A stretch of 40,680 nt of DNA from a virus, in IMG/VR virus record IMGVR_UViG_3300020281_000052, positions 1 through 40,680 of that record. One strand, written 5' to 3'. The translations under genes and the position numbers were made by a program. Below, piece by piece: positions 32,358 to 38,649 of the stretch. Under the pieces are notes generated by a model, which saw nothing but the letters and a program-made list of their open reading frames with translations, had not been told where the DNA came from and did no database searches. The number at the start of each line of letters is the position of its first letter. The first letter of the stretch is position 1.

Positions 32358-32386
32358 ATTATAGTGTATGATTGATCAGTTGTCAA
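32358..32386 (-). promoter_or_regulatory. Consensus sigma-70 promoter TTGACA-N17-TATAAT for gp32
   Basis: Minus strand: TTGACA at 32381-32386, a 17-base spacer, TATAAT at 32358-32363, 33 bases before the gp32 ATG. Both hexamers and the spacing are perfect. The -35 lies in the last codons and the stop of the DUF1825 gene. gp32 can thus be read by host RNA polymerase on its own. Confidence 0.85.
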
Positions 32387-32714
32387 GTCCACTGGTTTTG
32401 ATCACTTGTATAAGTGTCTCATCCATTGTGTCGAAGACTTCTGACATGTTTGTGCCTTCAGGAAATCCAAGCATCATTGCTGATTGCTCGATTTTATCTT
32501 TAAGTTCAAGTGCTTCGGGATCGTCTGTAAGACTTAGTCTTGCATACATATTCCTTTGCTTTTCAATAAGGACACGCAACTGGTCAATGTGCTCTTGTTT
32601 ATCCTCTTCGGAAAATGTCCGATATGTGAAGAGAGAATTAAATATCGTCTCTTGAATATCAGTAATTTCTTTCAAGGACTGTTGTACGATGTTAGAATCG
32701 AAAAACTCACTCAT
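32376..32714 (-). CDS. DUF1825 family protein
   Basis: 112 residues: MSEFFDSNIVQQSLKEITDIQ (FFDSxIVQ motif), a helix with EEDKQEHIDQLRVLIEKQRNMYARLSL, then LKDKIEQSAMMLGFPEGTNMSEVFDTMDETL. It fits the cyanobacterial DUF1825 family, which also occurs in cyanophages; function unknown in the host. It sits between gp59 and gp32, with 4-base overlap to gp59, and hosts the gp32 promoter in its 3' end. Likely a gene acquired from the host. Confidence 0.75.
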   Translation of the reverse strand: MSEFFDSNIVQQSLKEITDIQETIFNSLFTYRTFSEEDKQEHIDQLRVLIEKQRNMYARLSLTDDPEALELKDKIEQSAMMLGFPEGTNMSEVFDTMDETLIQVIKTSGLDN

Positions 32715-33298
32715 TGACTTGTCACCTCCTTTAGCATTTTTTTACATGAAAACACATTAATATTTAGGAAAGGACTATACTTTTTAATTTTCAAACTTAC
32801 GGTTTCCCATACAGGATCTTTCAGTTGATTATCAAAGTAAGGAACAAAATTAAGAATCTTGTTCATAATAACCAGTGTCTCCAAATTAATTTTACCAGAT
32901 AAATATTTTTTTAGCAACTTCGGGTGACCCTTACACTCCATCACACTTTTAAAATCTTCAGTTTCAAATAATATCCCTAAATCTTCCTTATAATAATATG
33001 CAAGACTTTGATTGATCTTCAACCAAGTATTATAATTAGTCTCACCTTGTTTTATAATTTCACCAATCCAAACTGATTGTGGATTGGATGGATAAACAAA
33101 ATTTGCCACAAAATATTCCTTAATCTCACTATCTGTCTTCTGACGAGACATCTTCTCAAAAAAATACTTATCCTTCCTTTTATTAAAAGATACCACAGAT
33201 CCCTTAGTAGCACCATGATATCGGAAGTAATCGTAGGTAGGTTGAGTGAAGTGCTGTTTGATCGCTAGATATGTTTTGTAGCAATCAAAGGCAGTCAT
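32711..33298 (-). CDS. gp59: gp59-like replicative helicase loader
   Basis: 195 residues beginning MTAFDCYKTYLAIKQHFT. FNKRKDKYFFEKMSRQKTDSEIKEYFVANFVYPSNPQSVWIGEI (about 37-80) and SGKINLETLVIMNKILNFVPYFD match the T4 gp59 layout. gp59 loads the gp41 helicase onto gp32-covered forks. A longer frame to 33355 reaches into gp33 coding sequence; the ATG at 33298 overlaps the gp33 stop as ATGA and matches the protein family, so it is preferred. Confidence 0.85.
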   Translation of the reverse strand: MTAFDCYKTYLAIKQHFTQPTYDYFRYHGATKGSVVSFNKRKDKYFFEKMSRQKTDSEIKEYFVANFVYPSNPQSVWIGEIIKQGETNYNTWLKINQSLAYYYKEDLGILFETEDFKSVMECKGHPKLLKKYLSGKINLETLVIMNKILNFVPYFDNQLKDPVWETVSLKIKKYSPFLNINVFSCKKMLKEVTSQ

Positions 33299-33552
33299 AG
33301 AGGTAGTTTTGCGCGACTTGTTTTCTTTAGAAAATTCAATTGCGTGGCATCCCATCTTAATTTTTCTTTCAGTGGTTTAGATACTAATTTTACCACAGAA
33401 TCAACTTCTATCTCATTATTTTCGCAAAACAAAATAATTGCGTCAATATAATTTAGATTTTCTTGCGTGGCAAGATTTTCAATTTCAAGAGCAAAACTCT
33501 GTTTGCACATGAATTTCTCTTTTAGGACTTCATCTAGGGTTTCTTTAGGCAT
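33295..33552 (-). CDS. gp33: gp33-like late transcription co-activator
   Basis: 85 residues: CKQSFALEIENLATQENLNYIDAIILFCENNEIEVDSVVKLVSKPLKEKLRWDATQLNFLKK is the conserved gp33 core of T4-like cyanophages. In T4 gp33 binds the RNA polymerase beta flap and, with gp55 and the gp45 clamp, allows transcription from TATAAATA-type late promoters. Such promoters occur in this window (29746, 12764, 17977). It is coupled to gp59 and overlaps the nuclease gene by 8 bases. Confidence 0.9.
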   Translation of the reverse strand: MPKETLDEVLKEKFMCKQSFALEIENLATQENLNYIDAIILFCENNEIEVDSVVKLVSKPLKEKLRWDATQLNFLKKTSRAKLPL

Positions 33553-34222
33553 ATTCTTTTAGTTTGTATGTGATGAATTCTTGGATGTATTGTACAAGTT
33601 CTTTGATATACTTTGTTTTATCTCTTTCAATATAGACTTCACATTCACCATCTTCACATGCCATGATAATAACAAACTTTTTTACAGTAAGTCCAGTGAG
33701 TTCATACAACATACATGCATATGCACAACACTGTACGAAATAGTGGTCAATCCACTTTCGTGGTTTAGGTGATTTGGAAGTTTTGAAATCAATGATAGCA
33801 AGTTCACCGTCATATTCTGCTATGCAGTCAACAGTTCCAGCAATTCCAAGTTCTTTGCTGTACATTGATGACTCTAATGCGTGAATATTGGTGATACTAT
33901 CCAGAAAAGGTTTTGCTATATTGAATAGCATTTTGGAGATAGGCAATACATCTGTAGGTGCATCCTCATTTTTTAAATAATACTCTGTAAGAGTATGCAT
34001 ATCAGTACCACGACTTGTAGCCGCTTTCGTGATACGGTCGGCTTCCTTATCACCAACCTTTTTTCTCCACTTTGCAAACTTTGCTCTATTCCTGTGACTA
34101 GTAACAGAGGTAATGGACACTAAATCTAGCATCTCACCACCATCTTCTACTTGGTAATATCTGACTCCATCAACAGTCTTACGACTGAGTTTAGGAAGGT
34201 TCAAATTGACATGATTAAACAT
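33545..34222 (-). CDS. PD-(D/E)XK nuclease superfamily exonuclease
   Basis: 225 residues. Catalytic region GIAGTVDCIAEYDGELAIIDFKTSKSPKP (about 125-153): an Asp before the strand and a D-F-K motif (IIDFKTSK) as in RecB/Cas4-like nucleases. Preceding RGTDMHTLTEYYL (71-83) gives the conserved His/Glu helix. C-terminal basic and hydrophobic helices. In T4-like cyanophages this is annotated as exonuclease. Likely role: processing DNA ends for recombination or degrading host DNA. It lies between PhoH and gp33; ATG follows an AT-rich gap. Confidence 0.85.
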   Translation of the reverse strand: MFNHVNLNLPKLSRKTVDGVRYYQVEDGGEMLDLVSITSVTSHRNRAKFAKWRKKVGDKEADRITKAATSRGTDMHTLTEYYLKNEDAPTDVLPISKMLFNIAKPFLDSITNIHALESSMYSKELGIAGTVDCIAEYDGELAIIDFKTSKSPKPRKWIDHYFVQCCAYACMLYELTGLTVKKFVIIMACEDGECEVYIERDKTKYIKELVQYIQEFITYKLKEYA

Positions 34223-34229
34223 TGAGTAT

Positions 34230-34979
34230 TTAAATATTTAGGGCAAGTTTAGTAGCGATGTATTTTTTGACTAAACCTGATCTGACAATATCATTTACCG
34301 TAAACTCAGTGATTCCAAACTCATCTTCCATGTTACGGATGATTTTAATAAAGTCAAGAATACCGTTTCTTTCGTAAGTTTTAGTCAAGTCAGATTGTGA
34401 TGCGTCACCGCAGAACATAATTTTGGTATTTTCACCAGTACGAGTGATTATACTATCAAGTTCGTGAAAATTCAAGTTTTGGCATTCATCAATTAACAAA
34501 ATTGAATTATCAAATGTTGTACCTCGGATGAAACTAGTAGACCAGAATGAAATAGTTGCCTGTGCTTTAAGATTACCATACAACATTTCAAAATCTGCGT
34601 CTGATGGCATTTCAAACATGTACTTTACCATATTCTTATAAGGAATCTGATAAAGAGCAGATTTATCTTCGTGATCTCCTGGTAAAAAACCAATTTCACG
34701 AGTAGAAACTAAAGAACGAACAATATAAATTTTTTCATATGGTGTTCTTTGATCTAACACTTCTTTTAGTGCATTATACAGGACAATAAAGGTTTTTCCT
34801 GTACCTGCTGCACCATATGCAAAGATGTTTTTACCTTTTTTATAGTCATCAAAGAGTTTTTCTTGATTTTCTGTAAGAGGTTTCACATCAAGTAAGAAAT
34901 CAGAATTAATTGGTTTCTTACGCTTCATCTGTTTAGCCGTCATTCCTACTCCGATCGGAGAATCTTTTTTTCTGGGCAT
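34230..34979 (-). CDS. phoH: PhoH-like P-loop ATPase
   Basis: 249 residues. Walker A GAAGTGKT (56-63) and ILLIDECQN (Walker B) with KIMFCGDASQSDL are typical of PhoH; TENQEKLFDDYKKGKN (37-52) is the family opening. Host PhoH belongs to the phosphate regulon; in phages it is a common marker with uncertain role, maybe RNA metabolism. The lys-rich N-terminus (residues 1-24) is basic. Followed by the nuclease gene with a 7-base gap. Confidence 0.9.
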   Translation of the reverse strand: MPRKKDSPIGVGMTAKQMKRKKPINSDFLLDVKPLTENQEKLFDDYKKGKNIFAYGAAGTGKTFIVLYNALKEVLDQRTPYEKIYIVRSLVSTREIGFLPGDHEDKSALYQIPYKNMVKYMFEMPSDADFEMLYGNLKAQATISFWSTSFIRGTTFDNSILLIDECQNLNFHELDSIITRTGENTKIMFCGDASQSDLTKTYERNGILDFIKIIRNMEDEFGITEFTVNDIVRSGLVKKYIATKLALNI

Positions 34980-34983
34980 GTGT

Positions 34984-35235
34984 TTAAGTAATTTTCTTTA
35001 CTGTTGATCCTGGTGATTTTGATGCTCTATCTAGAACTTCATTCCATCCTGGTTTAGAGCGAATTAGTTTGTTTTGCCAATCTCCAACCTCTCCAGGTTG
35101 AGGGCAAGTTGATGGATCAGACCAGTCGCGTTTCCAGTCTGGGTTGTCTTCACACCACTGCGACCATTTGGTGACGCTCATTACGACTTCTTTTTGTTCT
35201 CCAGTTTCTTTATGAATAACGGGATACGTTGCCAT
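34984..35235 (-). CDS. Conserved hypothetical protein (83 aa), FmdB-like remnant
   Basis: Begins MATYPVIHKETGEQKEVVMSVTKWSQWCEDNPDWKRDW and ends SKSPGSTVKKIT. The opening (tyrosine, strand, TGE, helix) resembles FmdB-type zinc ribbons, but the Cys pairs are lacking: only two Cys (WCED, TCPQ) remain. Common in T4-like cyanophages near phoH and unnamed. A late-type promoter lies 20 bases upstream. Confidence 0.65.
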   Translation of the reverse strand: MATYPVIHKETGEQKEVVMSVTKWSQWCEDNPDWKRDWSDPSTCPQPGEVGDWQNKLIRSKPGWNEVLDRASKSPGSTVKKIT

Positions 35236-35254
35236 ACTTTTCCTTAGGTAAAAA

Positions 35255-35262
35255 TATTTATC
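35255..35262 (-). promoter_or_regulatory. T4-late-type promoter GATAAATA
   Basis: Minus strand GTGATAAATATTTTTACC, 20 bases before the 35235 ATG, with AAGGA as Shine-Dalgarno. It overlaps the stop codon of thyX. It would add late transcription of the FmdB-like gene and phoH to any early transcription from 36261. Confidence 0.55.
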
Positions 35263-35920
35263 ACCACTCTAGGGCGGTTGCAATATCAGGGAATTGTTCC
35301 TTGAATATTACTCTGACTTCTTCCGCAATCTGCATGTGCTCTTTCTGAGTACCATGTGCAGAACGAAGATCAATATAATGAATCCACGATCTAACAGAAC
35401 CTTTCATATAGAGTCTGGTAGGAGTTGCCAATGGTAATACAAAACGGGCACTCTCTTTTGCGACACCTAATTCAAGCATCTGTTCATATAGAGACTCAGC
35501 AGAAGAAAACAAAGTTTTCATTTGTACTTCTAGTTTCTGTTTTGTAAATTCATCAAGATCATCAGTAGAGTTCTGACGATTCTTGGTATCCTGTCTACGA
35601 AGTTGTGGAGTTTTAATTTCTCCCAATTTAGTCGTATCAGCATATCTTTGTGAAAACTCTTGATATGTAAATGAACGGTGACGTAGCACCTGAGCAGCAA
35701 GACCACGAGTGGTATTGATTTCCACAGTCATATCTGCTTGCTCAAAGATACTCCAATGTTTGTGATTAATACAATACTTCAAAAGACCTGCAGAAGTATC
35801 AAACTTAGTTTGATTGCTTGGGTTACTTACACGAGCACAATAGGTAATAACTTCTTGGGCATCTTTACCCTCAAGTTCACCTGCTCCTTTAGAAACAGAG
35901 ATCAGTTTAACATTACTCAT
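35261..35920 (-). CDS. thyX: Flavin-dependent thymidylate synthase
   Basis: 219 residues. The ThyX motif RHRSFTYQEFSQRY (80-93) is complete (RHRxxSxxxxSxRY type, with T in one position). CARVSNPSN (28-36) and KHWSIFEQADMTVEINTTRG (54-73) are further conserved segments. It makes dTMP from dUMP with FAD and methylene-tetrahydrofolate, supplying thymidine for phage DNA. It replaces the T4 td enzyme. It is coupled to the small gene upstream (ATGA), from a strong host-type promoter at 36261-36289. Confidence 0.95.
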   Translation of the reverse strand: MSNVKLISVSKGAGELEGKDAQEVITYCARVSNPSNQTKFDTSAGLLKYCINHKHWSIFEQADMTVEINTTRGLAAQVLRHRSFTYQEFSQRYADTTKLGEIKTPQLRRQDTKNRQNSTDDLDEFTKQKLEVQMKTLFSSAESLYEQMLELGVAKESARFVLPLATPTRLYMKGSVRSWIHYIDLRSAHGTQKEHMQIAEEVRVIFKEQFPDIATALEW

Positions 35921-36069
35921 CCGAATCCTTTACCTCTAGTTGCGTTTTTTTGTCGTTCTTCTGCTTCTCGCAGTTGTTCCTTGAGATACTCCATTTCTTC
36001 AATATTATAATTGAAAGGTTGTTTGAGTGCCTCTTTGATGTTTTTAATTAACCATTTGTTTTCATTCAT
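35917..36069 (-). CDS. Small helical protein (50 aa)
   Basis: A short frame read by hand. Begins MNENKWLIKNIKEALKQP and ends EERQKNATRGKGFG. A helical protein with a coiled-coil-like EEMEYLKEQLREAEER. It ends with ATGA overlap to thyX and starts one base after the previous stop, so it is part of the thyX operon. Not recognised beyond conserved cyanophage gene. Confidence 0.65.
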   Translation of the reverse strand: MNENKWLIKNIKEALKQPFNYNIEEMEYLKEQLREAEERQKNATRGKGFG

Positions 36070-36070
36070 A

Positions 36071-36241
36071 TCAATCTGGGTAACCATCGTCATCACCTAA
36101 AACTTCATCATAACTTGCGTAAGTATCTTTAGGTGGGGTAGAAGGAACATATGCTTCAGTATCTGAATAAACTTCAGATTCTAATTCATCAACCACTTCT
36201 TTAAGTGCCATGAGTAGAACTTTTAGTTTTCCTTTATTCAT
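36071..36241 (-). CDS. Small acidic conserved protein (56 aa)
   Basis: Begins MNKGKLKVLLMALKEVVDEL, then an acidic Tyr-rich tail (YSDTEAYVPSTPPKDTYASYDEVLGDDDGYPD). It is the first gene after the promoter at 36261-36289, with AAAGG before the ATG. The cyanophage family is unnamed. Its head-of-operon place before thyX suggests early expression. Confidence 0.65.
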   Translation of the reverse strand: MNKGKLKVLLMALKEVVDELESEVYSDTEAYVPSTPPKDTYASYDEVLGDDDGYPD

Positions 36242-36260
36242 GTTTATTACCTTTCGACTA

Positions 36261-36289
36261 ATTATACTATAAAAAAAGGGGGCTGTAAA
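36261..36289 (-). promoter_or_regulatory. Sigma-70 promoter TTTACA-N17-TATAAT for the thyX operon
   Basis: Minus strand: TTTACA at 36284-36289, 17-base spacer, perfect TATAAT at 36261-36266, about 20 bases before the 36241 ATG. The -35 is the loop and one arm base of the terminator at 36271-36294, and the spacer holds the terminator U-run. Confidence 0.75.
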
Positions 36290-36294
36290 CCCCC
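36271..36294 (-). terminator. Rho-independent terminator nested in a promoter
   Basis: Minus strand GGGGG-TTTACAG-CCCCC followed by seven T (a-run 36271-36277). It ends the transcript of the small genes from 36995 to 36301 and provides the -35 and spacer of the thyX-operon promoter. Confidence 0.85.
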
Positions 36295-36300
36295 TCTATT

Positions 36301-36387
36301 TTATTTTCCGTATAGGAACTTGACTTCAGCAGTTATGATTGTGAGAAAGATAGCAGATGCTATGCATATCTCTAGAGTTTCAATCAC
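36301..36387 (-). CDS. Very small membrane protein (28 aa), GTG start
   Basis: A GTG-started frame read by hand: VIETLEICIASAIFLTIITAE, then VKFLYGK. One hydrophobic segment with a charged end. The GTG overlaps the TGA of the DUF4278 gene (GTGA), typical of coupled phage genes. Small membrane peptides of this size occur in cyanophages and photosystems. The lack of an independent Shine-Dalgarno lowers confidence. Confidence 0.5.
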   Translation of the reverse strand: MIETLEICIASAIFLTIITAEVKFLYGK

Positions 36388-36509
36388 TTAAGACTTGTAA
36401 GTTCTTTTTCTTGTCTTACACCACGGTAAGATAGATCGACCTTGTTAGTCTGCTTTGCCTTGTCCCTGTTTGTATCATATTTGATACCACGGTATGTGAC
36501 TTGTGCCAT
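36384..36509 (-). CDS. DUF4278-like protein (41 aa)
   Basis: Begins MAQVTYRGIKYDTN and contains two YRG motifs (TYRGIKY, SYRGVRQ) as in the cyanobacterial DUF4278 family; between them is KAKQTNKVDL. The family is abundant in cyanobacteria and cyanophages, with unknown function. GGAGAAACC before the ATG is a good Shine-Dalgarno, which is shared with the stop of the gene upstream. Confidence 0.75.
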   Translation of the reverse strand: MAQVTYRGIKYDTNRDKAKQTNKVDLSYRGVRQEKELTSLK

Positions 36510-36519
36510 TTGGTTTCTC

Positions 36520-36624
36520 CTAAAGTAGTTGGACTTTTACATCCGTTCCTTCAGTCGGCTTTTGCGTCCCTTTCGGGATGAACGTACCCGTTCCGAGTCG
36601 GCTTACTTGCGTCCAATGCTCCAT
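36520..36624 (-). CDS. Small hypothetical protein with internal repeat (34 aa)
   Basis: Begins MEHWTQVSRLGTG and ends TDVKVQLL. It holds two copies of a TQxxxxGT pattern 15 codons apart (TQVSRLGT and TQKPTEGT), made by a 45-base DNA repeat. It overlaps the end of the gene at 36603 by 22 bases in another frame. Its stop lies in the Shine-Dalgarno of the DUF4278 gene. Coding is likely but not sure; the region could instead act as structured RNA. Confidence 0.5.
   Translation of the reverse strand: MEHWTQVSRLGTGTFIPKGTQKPTEGTDVKVQLL
36543..36614. repeat. Imperfect 27-base direct repeat, 45-base period, GC-rich
   Basis: Copies at 36543-36569 and 36588-36614 share CCGTTCC...AGTCGGCTT...GCGTCC with compensating small differences. 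The region is clearly richer in GC than its surroundings. Between the copies lie two perfect minus-strand hairpins: TCCC-GAAA-GGGA (36567-36578, GNRA-type loop) and GAACG-GGTA-CGTTC (36580-36593). Confidence 0.7.
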
Positions 36625-36809
36625 GGTCTGCAATCAGGATCTGGTACTTTGGTATAGAAGTAATCTATAAGATACTCCTTAGCATCAGGTATGTGGTTCT
36701 CATCGCTGAGAATCTCAACCCTTGCTTCGTTCCATTCGTCACATGACATTTCCCAATGGGTTGCATCATGTTCAGCGAATAGAAATACCAGTAGTGCTAG
36801 ACTATGCAT
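36603..36809 (-). CDS. Small hypothetical protein with hydrophobic N-terminus (68 aa)
   Basis: Begins MHSLALLVFLFAEHDATHWEMSCDEW. The first 12 residues are hydrophobic, but no positive charge precedes them, so a signal peptide is only possible. The rest is acidic and ends CRPWSIGRK. It is the first gene after a promoter with operator-like dyad (36825-36856). No family recognised. Confidence 0.55.
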   Translation of the reverse strand: MHSLALLVFLFAEHDATHWEMSCDEWNEARVEILSDENHIPDAKEYLIDYFYTKVPDPDCRPWSIGRK

Positions 36810-36824
36810 TTGGATGAACGTAAA

Positions 36825-36856
36825 GGTATGTTAGCATACCCACACTATATAGTCAA
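36825..36856 (-). promoter_or_regulatory. Promoter with operator-like dyad over its -10
   Basis: Minus strand TTGACT (36851-36856), 17-base spacer, TAACAT (36828-36833), 19 bases before the 36809 ATG. A perfect 6-bp inverted repeat GGTATG-CTAA-CATACC covers 36825-36840, centred on the -10. This looks like a promoter controlled by a dimeric repressor, or a -10 hidden in a hairpin. Moderate confidence because the -10 is not consensus. Confidence 0.55.
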
Positions 36857-36860
36857 CCAG

Positions 36861-36995
36861 TTATGTAATTTTTGTTACAGTTTTTGGATTATATTTTCTT
36901 AATAACTTTGCATATTGAACTTCTTGGTCGGTATACAAATCAGGATTTTCTTTTGCTCGGTTTATTAAGATCTTTGCTGCTTTTCTTGTCTTCAT
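36861..36995 (-). CDS. Small basic conserved protein (44 aa)
   Basis: Begins MKTRKAAKILINRAKENPDL and continues YTDQEVQYAKLLRKYNPKTV. Helical and strongly basic; I recognise the KAAKILI...YAKLLRK pattern as common in T4-like cyanophages, unnamed. Could bind nucleic acid. A TATAAATA octamer lies 6 bases before its ATG. Confidence 0.65.
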   Translation of the reverse strand: MKTRKAAKILINRAKENPDLYTDQEVQYAKLLRKYNPKTVTKIT

Positions 36996-37000
36996 ATAAG

Positions 37001-37008
37001 TATTTATA
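37001..37008 (-). promoter_or_regulatory. T4-late octamer TATAAATA
   Basis: Minus-strand GCGTATAAATACTTATATG has the exact octamer. But it ends only 6 bases before the ATG at 36995, so a normal start would leave no leader. It may drive a leaderless message or only downstream genes. Confidence 0.4.
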
Positions 37009-37020
37009 CGCATGAAGAAC

Positions 37021-37338
37021 TCAATGTGAATGATTATCTAACTCAATACTAACTCTTTCTATTCTGTTATGGTTAACATCGTACAAATTACGTAGTTCCA
37101 TATTATCTTGTTCACATTGGAATAATTTGAGAGATAATGAATTAATTTCATCTTCACGTTCACATAACCTAGTATGTAAATCTTGGGATGCGTCTTTCAA
37201 ATCGATCAGGTGTCTCTGCTGCTCATCAAGATCTTCTTTTAGTTTTTTATTAATTTCGTAAAGTTCGTTTATCAAATCCTGCAAATCCTCCATTTTGTTG
37301 GTTGACGGATTTTCGTACTTTCTGTATACGTAGGTCAT
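37021..37338 (-). CDS. Coiled-coil protein (105 aa)
   Basis: Begins MTYVYRKYENPSTNKMEDLQDLINELYEINKKLKEDLDEQQRHLI. Almost entirely heptad-like helix (residues 17-100), ending with ELDNHSH. Probably a long dimeric coiled coil, but partners are unknown. It has its own late-type promoter at 37359-37366. Confidence 0.7.
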   Translation of the reverse strand: MTYVYRKYENPSTNKMEDLQDLINELYEINKKLKEDLDEQQRHLIDLKDASQDLHTRLCEREDEINSLSLKLFQCEQDNMELRNLYDVNHNRIERVSIELDNHSH

Positions 37339-37358
37339 AATGATACTTTATAATGAAT

Positions 37359-37366
37359 TATTTATG
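37359..37366 (-). promoter_or_regulatory. T4-late-type promoter CATAAATA
   Basis: Minus-strand GCATAAATAATTC, 20 bases before the 37338 ATG. Seven of eight bases match the T4 late octamer. It lies just after the bidirectional terminator 37380-37414, so it begins a new transcript. Confidence 0.55.
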
Positions 37367-37379
37367 CGACCCTCTGGGC

Positions 37380-37414
37380 AAAAAAATTGGCGGAATTTTT
37401 TTTCCGCCTTTTTT
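37380..37414. terminator. Bidirectional rho-independent terminator
   Basis: GGCGGAA (37389-37395), loop of T, TTCCGCC (37402-37408). The stem has T-runs on both sides, so it can work on the plus and minus strand. The minus strand is the useful direction here, ending the operon 39336-37419. Confidence 0.85.
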
Positions 37415-37418
37415 GTAA

Positions 37419-37817
37419 TTATTTCTTCTTTTTGGTTTGAGGTTTTTGTGCATACTTCCATAGAGTTGGACTGATAGTACCAGATCCAAAGTCAATTGAC
37501 TTCACGACACCTGTACCAAAGTAATCATAATATAAATCGAAGATGTCACCTCGTCTACCTCTAATAAGGTCACAAGATTTAGAACCACCAAATTCATAGG
37601 TGATAATCATTGCGTCAGAAGGTTGGTTTTTATCTTTCAATTGCTCAGGGGTAGCATTCTCCAGAAGAAGTTGACATGAGTACTTCTTTTGGAGATTAGT
37701 TTTCTCCTCTTGAGTCCACTTCTCTGGAACCTGTTTCACCTTAGCCCCAGGTTCTTTCTGGGAAGGCTTCTTTGACTGTGTCGTAGGTGAGTTTGTACTT
37801 TTCTCCAAGTTTTCCAT
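37419..37817 (-). CDS. Conserved hypothetical protein (132 aa)
   Basis: Begins MENLEKSTNSPTTQSKKPSQKEPGAKVKQVPEKW, a disordered basic N-terminus. Then a compact beta/alpha part (KYSCQLLLENATPEQLKDKNQPSDAMIITYEFGGSKSCDLIRGRRGDIFDLYYDYFGTG) and a Lys-rich tail (KPQTKKKK). It overlaps the DUF6433-like gene by 77 bases, so the true start may be lower, for example near QVPEKWTQ. Not recognised. Confidence 0.6.
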   Translation of the reverse strand: MENLEKSTNSPTTQSKKPSQKEPGAKVKQVPEKWTQEEKTNLQKKYSCQLLLENATPEQLKDKNQPSDAMIITYEFGGSKSCDLIRGRRGDIFDLYYDYFGTGVVKSIDFGSGTISPTLWKYAQKPQTKKKK

Positions 37818-38199
37818 CCTTTGCTAAACAAATAACTTCTGCTTCATCCTCGTGTAAACCCTCAAGAAGTTGAATGAACAACATTTCTCTACGATTACGA
37901 GTTATTGTTGGATCTCCACCTTTACAGAATTTGTAGAGGTTACGATACTCATGAATTAAACGTGTATGCTCAGTTCCTGTTGGAGCATCGTTGGGAGTAT
38001 AAGGAACCTCCCCATCAGGAACTGCTGACTCAATGTTAGGGTCATAATTCCATACAAGAACAGCAATCAATCCTTGGTTTTTGGATCGTTCCTGTAGTAT
38101 TTCAATCTTTTTTGCTTTAGTTCTCTGTTTTGAAACCGCTTCTAGGATTTCAGAGACAAGAGCATCTTTAGGTAACTTTGTTTTTGTTTTTGTGGGCAT
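37741..38199 (-). CDS. DUF6433-like conserved phage protein (152 aa)
   Basis: Begins MPTKTKTKLPKDALVSEILEAVSKQRTKAKKIEILQERS. VLVWNYDPNIESAVPDGEVPYTPNDAPTGTEHTRLIHEYRNLYKF is the conserved segment that I associate with DUF6433, found in T4-like phages with no function. It ends with a helical part (YDTVKEAFPERTWG). The 3-base gap to the membrane gene upstream shows operon context. Confidence 0.7.
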   Translation of the reverse strand: MPTKTKTKLPKDALVSEILEAVSKQRTKAKKIEILQERSKNQGLIAVLVWNYDPNIESAVPDGEVPYTPNDAPTGTEHTRLIHEYRNLYKFCKGGDPTITRNRREMLFIQLLEGLHEDEAEVICLAKDGKLGEKYKLTYDTVKEAFPERTWG

Positions 38200-38201
38200 A
38201 A

Positions 38202-38447
38202 TTAATCATCTAATGGTTCAATGTCTTCGCTATTATCAAATCGAAATGCGATTAGTTGATCTGTTAACAGATTTCCATGTTCGTCGTACATCAGTTCTGG
38301 ATGCATAGTATATTCCTCTTCGGAATCATTATTTTCATGATAAGTTAACATGTATTCTCTTGCTATCCATCCTAGCATAGTTCCAACCACTAATGCAATA
38401 ATAGAAACGATGGAACCAATGGTAAGTGCTGCTACGGGATCTAACAT
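38202..38447 (-). CDS. Single-span membrane protein, acidic tail (81 aa)
   Basis: Begins MLDPVAALTIGSIVSIIALVVGTMLGWIA: one membrane helix at about residues 6-28, then a cytoplasmic-type acidic tail with HPELMYDEHGNLLTDQLIAFRFDNSEDIEPLDD. Conserved in T4-like cyanophages. No function. Confidence 0.65.
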   Translation of the reverse strand: MLDPVAALTIGSIVSIIALVVGTMLGWIAREYMLTYHENNDSEEEYTMHPELMYDEHGNLLTDQLIAFRFDNSEDIEPLDD

Positions 38448-38466
38448 TTGATACTCCTTGAACTTT

Positions 38467-38649
38467 TTACTCTTCTATCTTCGATACATTCAAAGAAATT
38501 TTAAAGTAAAACTTGATTTCTCTTCGGAGAAAAGAAACAGTTTTATCCAAAACTACTTTAAAAGTTTCTGGTTTTGGCTTTGGTTGTTCTTTTTTCTTAC
38601 CTCCATTAAGTAATAGCTCAATACCTCTATTTATCTTGATGTCAGACAA
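38467..38649 (-). CDS. Small basic hypothetical protein (60 aa)
   Basis: Begins MSDIKINRGIELLLNGGKKKEQPKPKP and continues with an aromatic/basic part (FLRREIKFYFKISLNVSKIEE). A short helix, a Lys/Pro linker and beta strands. Overlaps the glutaredoxin stop by 8 bases. No family recognised. Confidence 0.6.
   Translation of the reverse strand: MSDIKINRGIELLLNGGKKKEQPKPKPETFKVVLDKTVSFLRREIKFYFKISLNVSKIEE

Noticed and set aside
26976-36809. Frameshift or translational bypass between 36603 gene and its repeat copy
   Set aside because: The repeated GGACGCAA sequence is reminiscent of take-off and landing sites, but there is no independent sign such as a conserved fused product; kept only as a repeat.
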